Source: Ruegeria sp. THAF57
GTDB lineage: Bacteria > Pseudomonadota > Alphaproteobacteria > Rhodobacterales > Rhodobacteraceae
NCBI RefSeq assembly: GCF_903914075.1
Contig: NZ_CAIWNQ010000003.1
Coordinates: 248,001-312,000, forward strand
DNA length: 64,000 nt
Direction: 5' to 3'
Below, one piece after another: positions 18,063 through 25,104 of the stretch. Under the pieces are notes generated by a model that was not told where the DNA came from, searched no databases, and saw nothing but the letters and a program-made list of their open reading frames with translations. The position numbers and the translations under genes are program-made. The stretch's first letter is position 1; each line of letters begins with the position of its first letter.

Positions 18063-18302
18063 ATGACCAATGAGGCCGGTCTTGTCTTTGTATTGATCGC
18101 TGCCGTAGGCGTTGAACTTATGGCAAACAACCGTTCATTCTACGACTTTGTCGCCTTGAAAGCAGGCATTCCTTCAAGAGCAACAAAAGGCAGCTTCGTC
18201 CACATTGCAGGCATTCAACGAATTATCTTCAATGTCCTCTCCGAGCCCCCTTCTACCAAGTGCAGCAAGGTGCACGAATGTCCAATGGTGGGCGAAGCAT
18301 AA
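18063..18302 (+). CDS. Small hypothetical protein with one membrane segment (79 aa)
   Basis: Follows the ABC membrane gene by 35 bases with AAGAGGA ahead of the ATG. MTNEAGLVFVLIAAVGVELM gives one hydrophobic N-terminal segment; the rest is short and polar, ending SKVHECPMVGEA. Unrecognised. It may be a companion of the ABC-type protein or a truncated remnant; the unremarkable C-terminal half makes the second possible. Confidence 0.5.
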   Translation: MTNEAGLVFVLIAAVGVELMANNRSFYDFVALKAGIPSRATKGSFVHIAGIQRIIFNVLSEPPSTKCSKVHECPMVGEA

Positions 18303-18325
18303 CCAGCCGCACTGGCTCTGCTGGA

Positions 18326-19279
18326 TCAAATCTCCCACTTGAAGCCTGTTTCTTGTTCAGTCACCTCCCAAAGTCTTGTCATGGCGGGTTTGTCATACGC
18401 GTGCGGGTTCAATGTGCCCTTGCCGACTGGGCCAACGGCTTCTAAGCGGCCTGTTGGTCCGTAGAGTGCGCGTTGTTCGGTCAAAGTCTCTTCGGTGGCG
18501 CACATGACTTCGGGATAGGATCCTTGCTCGGCCGTTTGAACCATCGGTGTCTTCGTCATCAGCCACCAGATGAACCGCATCGTCCGGCTGCCGCTCGTAC
18601 TGATCAGTGACGTTGCCGACGAGCCGGGATGGCAGACATAAACCTCGACCTCGGTGCGCCCTGCGGCGGCAAGCCTGTCCTGTAATTCATAGGCGAACAT
18701 CATTTGCGCCAGCTTGCTTTGTGAGTAGGCGGTATTCGGCCCGTAACCCTCTTCCCAGTTCATGTCGTCGAACTTGATCGTCTTCAGACCCATGTTGTAG
18801 CCGAGACTGGCGACAACAACGATCCGACCTTTCGAGGCTTTGATCCGCTCAAACAGAAGACCACAGAGTAGGAAGTGACCGTAATGGTTGGTGCCGAGCT
18901 GGCTCTCGAATCCATCCTCTGTAAGCTTGCGGGTTGGTACCTGCGCGATGGCGGCATTGCAGATGAGCGCATCAATCTGAGGAACGGAATTTAGAACCTC
19001 GTCCGCAGCTTCACGCACGCTTGCGAGCGAGGCCAAGTCCATGCGTATGAAGATCACTTCTGCTTCACTGCCGAACTCGCTCTTCAGGTCCGCAACAGCT
19101 GTCTGAGACTTCTCAGCCGAACGGTTCAACATCACGACCTTGGCGTTCTTTTTAAGGAGCGTCCGTGCGGCCTGGAACCCGGCACCGGCGTTGGCACCCG
19201 TGATGAGGTAGGTCTTGCCAGAGAGGTCGCCGAGGCGCTCGGGCACCCAGCCTTTGGGTCCAAATGTGGTATCTGGCAT
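18326..19279 (-). CDS. Short-chain dehydrogenase/reductase (protochlorophyllide reductase-like SDR)
   Basis: A 317-residue NAD(P)-dependent oxidoreductase. The Rossmann cofactor loop is in TYLITGANAGAGFQAARTLL (TGxxxGxG), the NNAG-equivalent is ALICNAAIAQ, and the active-site YxxxK is in TAYSQSKLAQMMFAYEL. The substrate is unknown; the build resembles retinol dehydrogenase and protochlorophyllide reductase relatives. Start set at 19279 (MPDTTFGPKGW) because AGGAGA precedes it; the longer frame to 19354 has no such site. It is divergent from an AraC regulator 168 bases away, a common regulator-target pair. Confidence 0.9.
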   Translation of the reverse strand: MPDTTFGPKGWVPERLGDLSGKTYLITGANAGAGFQAARTLLKKNAKVVMLNRSAEKSQTAVADLKSEFGSEAEVIFIRMDLASLASVREAADEVLNSVPQIDALICNAAIAQVPTRKLTEDGFESQLGTNHYGHFLLCGLLFERIKASKGRIVVVASLGYNMGLKTIKFDDMNWEEGYGPNTAYSQSKLAQMMFAYELQDRLAAAGRTEVEVYVCHPGSSATSLISTSGSRTMRFIWWLMTKTPMVQTAEQGSYPEVMCATEETLTEQRALYGPTGRLEAVGPVGKGTLNPHAYDKPAMTRLWEVTEQETGFKWEI

Positions 19280-19447
19280 CTTTTGTCTCCTATCCGCGTT
19301 GGCGCATGGGCCAAGCGAACTTTGTTTAAGCATGGAAATGTAGATAGCTCTCATCAGAACGCAGAAACAGGCGAGAATATCGCAAATACTTGCCCGATTA
19401 TATCAAGATAGTTGTCAGCATCGATCTGGAGTCTTTACATCGCTCTT

Positions 19448-20341
19448 ATGAGCAAGGATCAGATCAAGCAAATCATCGCAGACCGAACCGCAACGGACGG
19501 CCTGACCGACACGGGCATCAAGGGTGTACGGTTGTTTCGCGCCACGCAATCAATCCCCTGTGTTCCAGCTGTTTATGAGCCCTGTGTCGTGGCCATTGTG
19601 AGCGGTGTAAAGGAAGCCGTTCTGGATGGCCGAAGATACGAATACGACAACAGTCAATACCTCTGCTGCCCAATGTCGATGCCGGTCAAGGCGGGGACGC
19701 CTTTGGCCTCGCATGACAACCCTCTCTACGGCGTTATGATCTTGCTGGAACAACGTGTTATGGCCGAACTGGCGATGGAAATGGAAAATGCCGGGGGCGT
19801 TCTGCCTTCGGTCAAAAGAGAAATGCGGGAGCCGGGAATTAGGCTCGCGCGATGGGACGACGGGTTCACGGAAGCGCTACTGCGGCTACTGCGGCTCGGA
19901 GACAGCGAGATGGATACAGCGGTTCTCGGCGAGGCGCGATTGCGTGAGCTGCTCTATTCGATCCTGAAGGGAGAAGCTGGCACCTTTGCACGGCAGGCAT
20001 TTGGTGCTGGCAACGCGATCGCACGTTCCATAGCGCACGTGTCGTCACACTTGGATGCGCCGATCTCGATTGAAGTTATGGCAAGCAGAGCGGGCATGAG
20101 CCGGGCGGTCTTCCATCGTAAGTTCAAGCAGGTCACGACGATGGCACCTATCCAATTCGTTAAGTCGATGCGCCTCAACAACGCTGCAATGAAAATCGCG
20201 GGCGGGATGCCGGTGAACGAGGCTGCAACGGACGTTGGCTATGTCAGCCCGTCCCAGTTCAGTCGCGAGTTCAGGCGTGTGTATGGACAATCTCCAAGGC
20301 AATGGGGTGAGGCACAGAAACTACGGGTCAAAGTTTCTTGA
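19448..20341 (+). CDS. AraC-family transcriptional regulator (AraC_N type)
   Basis: A 297-residue regulator. The N-terminal half has the AraC_N sensing domain style (IPCVPAVYEPCVVAIVSGVK, YLCCPMSMPVKAGTPLAS). The C-terminal 100 residues hold two helix-turn-helix motifs (SIEVMASRAGMSRAVFHRKF and PVNEAATDVGYVSPSQFSRE, ending RVYGQSPRQW). Start at 19448 (MSKDQIKQIIADR) is preferred to an upstream frame start at 19412. Members of this type often sit divergent to the oxidoreductase they control, here the SDR at 18326-19279. Confidence 0.9.
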   Translation: MSKDQIKQIIADRTATDGLTDTGIKGVRLFRATQSIPCVPAVYEPCVVAIVSGVKEAVLDGRRYEYDNSQYLCCPMSMPVKAGTPLASHDNPLYGVMILLEQRVMAELAMEMENAGGVLPSVKREMREPGIRLARWDDGFTEALLRLLRLGDSEMDTAVLGEARLRELLYSILKGEAGTFARQAFGAGNAIARSIAHVSSHLDAPISIEVMASRAGMSRAVFHRKFKQVTTMAPIQFVKSMRLNNAAMKIAGGMPVNEAATDVGYVSPSQFSREFRRVYGQSPRQWGEAQKLRVKVS

Positions 20342-21199
20342 GGTTGACTTGCGTGAGCAGAGCGGACCTTGGAGCAACCGCAGCGAACGGCTGCTTCGTC
20401 CGCGCTGCGGTAATTGATGCACTACATAGCGAAAGACCGCTTTGAGTCCAAAGTGGACATTTATCCGATACAAGTGCTCCGCTCTGCAGCGAAAGACCGT
20501 GTTGAGCGCAAAGTGCCGAATGCTGCGAACCCAACCAATGGCTTCTATAGTATTTGACTTTGTTCATTCACTGTCTGAAAGATTAGCGCAAGTATTTGAT
20601 CATCTGCGGGTCGATAAACGCAGAAGCGGTGGATCGCGCTACCTCAGGCCAATAAACCTCCTGACAGGGTGACTATTTATGAAAAAAACCAACAATGGCT
20701 TTAGGCTTAAGAATATGTTCTCCATAAATTAATTAGAATTTCAGGGCGCCACATCTCAGATGTTTTTTGTCACGTTTCACTCTGTTGTCCCGAACGAAAA
20801 CGAACATGGCTTCAATTCAGAGCAATAAGCCTACTTGTCGAGTAAATAAGGTTCTGGAGAACTGGCAGAGGTTATGTGTTTGTCTGTCTCACTACCGCCA
20901 AAAACCATCGTCTCAATGGACCAGAGAGCACTCAGGCACTAACAATCAAACTGGACCAGTCAAATCGGGCCAACCACGTATCGAAATCGTAGCGTATGGA
21001 GGCACAATATCGCGGGGGCGAACGTACGGACCGGGTAGGGGCGAGGATTTCAAACCCTCTTAGGCGTCCTATGGAGCCGCAACTACGATTGCAGGTGCAG
21101 TGGGAAAAATCGGCGCATTAGTATCGGGTTTCAAAGAAGAGAGCACCGAAAAATGTTAGAATAATATGGCAGTTTGCGCTCTAACCGCCAACCATCAAA
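20342..21199. other. Gene-poor stretch inside the island with repeats and a decayed frame
   Basis: About 860 bases without a credible intact gene. At 20428-20515 two related 28-base copies are spaced exactly 60 bases apart. From about 20767 a frame runs to a TAG at 21061-21063 and then continues in frame as ASYGAATTIAGAVG and KIGALVSGFKEESTEKC, suggesting a decayed coding region of unknown family. Base composition becomes AT-rich from about 20660 onward. Confidence 0.4.
20428..20515. repeat. Pair of short direct repeats, 60-base spacing
   Basis: AGCGAAAGACCGCTTTGAG at 20428 and AGCGAAAGACCGTGTTGAG at 20488, each followed by a CAAAGTG-type ending. Such AGCGAAAGACCG intergenic motifs look like dispersed repeats of this bacterial group; no function is known to me. 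Confidence 0.5.
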
Positions 21200-21901
21200 A
21201 TGGTTGATGTCTACACTATATGTCAGAAAGCGAATAAGGTGCTTCATAACTTCATAACTTCATGGAGAATCAACTGCGAATGCCCAACTTGCGGCTGCCC
21301 AAGCGCTGGCGGTAAAGGAAACTATACCTTTAGGTACGTTAATCCACCGCTAGTTTATTTCGATGTGCCTAAGTGTGCGTCAAGTTCCATTAGACGCGCG
21401 TTTTTTGGCCCTGATGAAAGCATGAGCCTGAGAAAGCCACCTGTCTTTGCTTTGACGCGCGCTTTCAGGTTCTCTTTCGTTCGCAACCCCTTTGCGAGGG
21501 CTCTATCCAACTGGAAAATGTTTACCAATGTACCGGGCCGCAAAAGGCAACTGCGATCCATGGGCGGCGACGATACAGCCGACTTTTTTTCGTTCCTAAA
21601 GTTCTGCGGCCAGCATAAAAACCACCATTGGCAACCTCAATCTCTTTATGTACCCAAGAGGTTGGACTTTCTCGGACGGCTAGAGAATTTTACCAGCGAC
21701 TTCGCAAAAGTACAAAGCGTCGCATTAGAATTTGGTTTGATAGAAAAACGGTCACAAGCACTGCACCTTAATGCAAACGCATCAGTAACTGAACACTATT
21801 CAAAATACTATGGCGCAAAAGAACGAGAATTGGTGGAGGAGCTATACGAGGTTGACTTAAGGCGCTTTGATTATGGTTTCGAAACCGCGTCTGAACACTA
21901 A
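21200..21901 (+). CDS. Sulfotransferase family protein (Sulfotransfer_2-like)
   Basis: A 233-residue probable PAPS-dependent carbohydrate sulfotransferase. The 5'-phosphosulfate loop is VYFDVPKCASSSIRRAFFG and the 3'-phosphate site is FRFSFVRNPFARALSNW, spaced as in Sulfotransfer_2 enzymes. A Cys-rich segment CECPTCGCPSAGG precedes the loop and is unusual. Shortly downstream are an FkbM methyltransferase and a glycosyltransferase-like gene, so the likely target is a surface polysaccharide or glycolipid. Low GC compared with flanking core genes points to transfer. The start at 21200 is the first ATG of the frame and is not certain. Confidence 0.82.
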   Translation: MVDVYTICQKANKVLHNFITSWRINCECPTCGCPSAGGKGNYTFRYVNPPLVYFDVPKCASSSIRRAFFGPDESMSLRKPPVFALTRAFRFSFVRNPFARALSNWKMFTNVPGRKRQLRSMGGDDTADFFSFLKFCGQHKNHHWQPQSLYVPKRLDFLGRLENFTSDFAKVQSVALEFGLIEKRSQALHLNANASVTEHYSKYYGAKERELVEELYEVDLRRFDYGFETASEH

Positions 21902-22003
21902 TAGATGCAAGTAAACCCGCTCTCATGTCGTAGTTCTCTTGGTCACGCATCAAAGTTTTGCCTCGGTAAGTCAAAATTTTGACTACATAGAAAAGAAGTT
22001 AAG

Positions 22004-22894
22004 ATGGGAATACGGAAAAAAATTAAGAAACTTCTATTTGAAAAGACTGAGCAGGCTAAGAGCTGCCAGGTTCGGGATGCAATGACCACCCCTGCAGCAT
22101 CTCCGGATCATGCCAAAAATCCGAAATCACCCGTTAATAGTATGGTCCAGAGGCAGCCCACTAAGTCCAGAATGGAGAAGTTAGAGGAAGTCTTGGAAGT
22201 TAATCGCAGGTTGACTTTCGGCGATCAGAAGGCGCAAGTGGATTTTCTCGTGAATTATGTTTTTGACTACGAAAACAACGGGCTCCCTAGAAATCGGTTT
22301 TTTGTAGATCTTGCTTGTGCAGATGGTGTCCAAATAAACAACACGTATTTTCTGGAATCGTGGCTAGGATGGAAGGGGTTGTTATTTGAACCCAATCCAA
22401 ACTACTGGCCGACAATTGAGAAAGAGCGGCGATCCCCGGTTGTAAAAAAAGCTGTATCCCGACGATCCGGCGAACTTGTGCAATTTCGGATCGACAACGG
22501 TATGCTTGGAGGGATTGTTTCAAAAGAGACTGACAATAACCCATCTGTTCGCGGCAAGGAGCTTGAAAACGCCGAAATTATCCATGTAGAAACAACGACA
22601 TTGAGTGACGAGTTAGATGCCTACAGTGCTCCTACGGAGATCGATTTTCTCTCGCTTGATATTGAAGGCGCCGAACTGATGGCTATACAGGGGCTAGACT
22701 TAGAAAAGTACCGAATTCGGTGTCTTGCGATTGAACGTCCAACACCAGAACTTTGTATTCTTCTTGATGAATTTGGGTATCGTCAGGCAAAACATCTGCG
22801 GAACGACGTTATTTATGTTCACAAGAAATATTGGTCCGAAGTTAACTGGAACCCTAGGGCAGTGTTTTCGTTTGTCCCCCCAAAGAAGCGTTAA
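22004..22894 (+). CDS. FkbM family SAM-dependent methyltransferase
   Basis: A 296-residue protein; FkbM enzymes O-methylate sugars or secondary metabolites. The SAM-binding region reads FFVDLACADGVQINNTYFLE then GLLFEPNPNYWPTIE; the family's LSLDIEGAELMAIQGLDL motif (acidic D-x-E-G-x-E) is present. Residues 1-65 are basic and polar, an extra N-terminal stretch of unknown role. In the low-GC glycan set it probably decorates the same glycan as the sulfotransferase 102 bases upstream. Confidence 0.88.
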   Translation: MGIRKKIKKLLFEKTEQAKSCQVRDAMTTPAASPDHAKNPKSPVNSMVQRQPTKSRMEKLEEVLEVNRRLTFGDQKAQVDFLVNYVFDYENNGLPRNRFFVDLACADGVQINNTYFLESWLGWKGLLFEPNPNYWPTIEKERRSPVVKKAVSRRSGELVQFRIDNGMLGGIVSKETDNNPSVRGKELENAEIIHVETTTLSDELDAYSAPTEIDFLSLDIEGAELMAIQGLDLEKYRIRCLAIERPTPELCILLDEFGYRQAKHLRNDVIYVHKKYWSEVNWNPRAVFSFVPPKKR

Positions 22895-22976
22895 ATTTCT
22901 AAGTTATAATAAACTTTTAAGCATCAACTTGGGCATCATCGAACGTTGCTCTAGGTCTAGGGACGTCGTTCGCCGC

Positions 22977-23129
22977 ATGAATGAGCAAAAAAACCTTTCT
23001 TCGCCAACAGAAACTCTTCTAACGGTCTTTAAAACGGGTTTGTTTAAACACTTTTCTGGGCGGGAAAATTTCTGGAATGTTCGGCCAGAATACATAGTGT
23101 TACGCAAGGTTCCCACTCTTCAAGTTTGA
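22977..23129 (+). CDS. Short protein-like frame (50 aa), possibly a gene remnant
   Basis: Between the FkbM gene and the next gene, an ATG at 22977 opens MNEQKNLSSPTETLLTVFK and ends NFWNVRPEYIVLRKVPTLQV. The ending looks like the C-terminus of a transferase. There is no clear ribosome binding site. It could be the residue of an exchanged glycan gene; evidence is thin. Confidence 0.25.
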   Translation: MNEQKNLSSPTETLLTVFKTGLFKHFSGRENFWNVRPEYIVLRKVPTLQV

Positions 23130-23144
23130 CAAAAGGGATTTGAT

Positions 23145-24110
23145 TTGACCGACGCACCTACCAAACCCTCGCCACACCAGAAACCCGTCGCCCCTCAATG
23201 GTTGTCAAAAAACGTATTATGCCAACGTCGCAATCAACAATTGGGCGAACTGTACGAATTTTTTGGTGAGCCGGAATTGCCAAACAAGCCCGTTAGATTG
23301 GTTCATGTTGTTAACTTTTTTTCCGTCAACGGTAATTTGGACTTCACGCAGGAAGCAACGGCAAAAAGTATGCTCGTAGCCGCCGAAAGTAGTAAGTCAG
23401 GTTTTGGAGAGACCAAATTGGTGCAAGTTGGTACTCCCGAAGATGTAGACATATTACCGAAGGGCTTTGTTCAGAGCGCATTTCTGGAAAGAGACATTAG
23501 AGATTTCGGAAAGTTTGAAATCGAACGAACCTTTCCTTTATTGTTTGACATCTTGGACCGAGGCTCAGAATACGCTGGTGCAAATGACTATGTTATCTAC
23601 ACAAACGCTGACATCTGTTTAAAAGAGCACTTTTATGGTGCTATACGACAGCTAATCCTCGCCGGTTTTGACGCCGTTACAGTAAACCGAATGACGCTAT
23701 GCGATAATCAGACTTCTGCTCCGCCAGCGCTCGTTGCCTCAGAAATTGGTAAGCTCCACGGAGGTTTTGACTGTTTTATTTTTCGAAAGTCTCACTATCA
23801 ATCCTATCAAAAAAGCACTTCGTGTCTGGGAATAGGCGGCGTTGCGCGCCCTCTCCTTTACAACATGGTGACAACATCAAAAAGAATGCTCATGTTACAA
23901 AACGTCAACTTGACCTATCATTTTGGCAACGATAAGCCGTGGCTGGACGAAAGTTATCGTGATTACGCCGCCCACAACAGAGCGGAAATGGTTACCACAC
24001 TGCAAAAGCTCCTACGCCATCCTGAGAAGCAAGAAGCGTTAAAAAGCTTCTGTTTAAATCACCCTGAGCCAAAAGTCGTTACTTCTGAGTTTATAGACCA
24101 ATTTGGATAG
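23145..24110 (+). CDS. Glycosyltransferase-like protein of the glycan set
   Basis: A 321-residue protein with a TTG start preceded by AAAGGGA. It shows RLVHVVNFFSVNGNLDF near residue 50 and YVIYTNADICLKEHFYGAIR near 145, where TNADI is in the place and form of a GT-A DxD-type metal/nucleotide motif. HGGFDCFIFRKSHYQ and FGNDKPWLDES follow. I did not recognise an exact family; a sugar-nucleotide-dependent transferase or related surface-glycan protein is the best reading. Low GC and three neighbouring decoration genes support a role in a cell-surface structure. Confidence 0.6.
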   Translation: MTDAPTKPSPHQKPVAPQWLSKNVLCQRRNQQLGELYEFFGEPELPNKPVRLVHVVNFFSVNGNLDFTQEATAKSMLVAAESSKSGFGETKLVQVGTPEDVDILPKGFVQSAFLERDIRDFGKFEIERTFPLLFDILDRGSEYAGANDYVIYTNADICLKEHFYGAIRQLILAGFDAVTVNRMTLCDNQTSAPPALVASEIGKLHGGFDCFIFRKSHYQSYQKSTSCLGIGGVARPLLYNMVTTSKRMLMLQNVNLTYHFGNDKPWLDESYRDYAAHNRAEMVTTLQKLLRHPEKQEALKSFCLNHPEPKVVTSEFIDQFG

Positions 24111-24362
24111 TGTAAGACCAAGTCATGCATTTCGCTTGACCGCGTTTTTATGATCCAGAGTTCAGTGGTGACTCCAAACTGGTTCGATAAATACTGCAAT
24201 CACGTCAACGGACACTTGCCTTAGTCAAGATTCTTGAAGCTCAAAAGTTATAAAGGCTACATCGACGCTATCAAGTTCAAACATATCTACTGTTTGTACC
24301 CCGCAACTCCCCAATTTACCCAGCTTCGTTCTTTTTAACGACACTCTGCATTGGGTCAAGTC

Positions 24363-24739
24363 TCTGACCTGCCCTTGCCCCCCAACGGCCAGTTCCATTT
24401 TTTGCCTTTCGACAAAAATTGCTTTTACAGACAGTAGAGCTTCTCTGACGGCCAAGCGCAGGTGCATCACTTTGAACAGGTGTTGGAATGCCCCAGCGCT
24501 GCCGGAATAAAATCCGCCGTCCAATCTGGTCTTGGGGTAGCGCTATTGAATAGGGTACACTTGTCTGATGGTATCGAGGTCATAGAGGGCGTATTTCCCC
24601 CCCCCAACTTGATATTGCCTTTGTCGCGCGTAACCATCCCAAAAGAAGAACTGAATCCGTAAAGGCGCTCATCGGCGAAATCGTACGCGAGCTAAGCGCA
24701 TTGATCCCTTTGCGCCCTGCTACTTTCTTAGTTGGATAG
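24363..24739 (+). pseudogene. LysR-type regulator C-terminal fragment, disrupted
   Basis: Reading 24363 onward gives FLPFDKNCFYRQ, a stop (TAG at 24435), then HHFEQVLECPSAAGIKSAVQ and SGLGVALLNRVHLSDGIEVI: the effector-binding domain of a LysR regulator (the SLAGIQAAVAAGLGVALLPR region). After PKEELNP the frame stops, but in another frame VKALIGEIVREL continues to 24739. So it carries at least one stop and one frameshift, and lacks the DNA-binding half. It lies 120 bases inside the right end of the island. The rest of 24111-25104 shows no intact gene apart from the tRNA fragment. Confidence 0.7.
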
Positions 24740-24860
24740 ATTCAGGTTAACCACCAGCATGGGATGCCAAAAAGCAAATCAGGCATTAGTATCTACTAAT
24801 TTCCTGTGCAAAGCATGGAAGGAAATCTACTAACTCATTGTAATTTTTTTACCTCAAACA

Positions 24861-24907
24861 GATTTGTAATCAGTAGGTCCGCGGTTCGAGTCTGTGTGGG
24901 GGCACCA
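24861..24907 (+). repeat. attR-like direct repeat (tRNA-Thr 3' fragment)
   Basis: Right copy of the repeat, 46 of 47 bases identical to 13123-13169, ending in the same GGGGGCACCA. The bases to its left (CCTCAAACA) do not continue the tRNA, so this is a fragment and not a second gene. Confidence 0.85.
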
Positions 24908-25104
24908 TTTTCCCCTGTATCCAAAAGACGTGCCTGGTTCATGTGGCTGGAATTCCGTTTCAGAAGCGTTGTGACGAACGGTTGTGGGCAGAATGTCGCA
25001 AGCGGGGCCCTTGAATTCCGTTGATGTGTATACCATTGTATGCCAAATCGAGTCTTCCCTTAATTTAGCTGCCCTCCAGCCCCTTGCCCGATGTGGAAAT
25101 GATC

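Larger units (their letters stand above)
13123..24907. mobile_element. Genomic island inserted at tRNA-Thr, no visible integrase
   Basis: The 47 bases from the anticodon stem to the CCA end of tRNA-Thr (13123-13169) recur at 24861-24907 with a single mismatch (C at 13155 versus T at 24893). That is the footprint of tyrosine-recombinase insertion into a tRNA 3' half. The 11.7 kb between holds accessory genes: methyltransferase, DUF3604, ABC membrane protein, SDR/AraC, glycan genes and pseudogenes. The right 4.5 kb is markedly AT-rich. I find no integrase, excisionase, mobilisation or replication gene, so the element looks immobile now or was assembled by several insertions at the same tRNA. 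Confidence 0.8.

Noticed and set aside
24861..24907. Second tRNA gene at the right island end
   Set aside because: Only the 3' half is present; no acceptor 5' strand or D arm precedes it.
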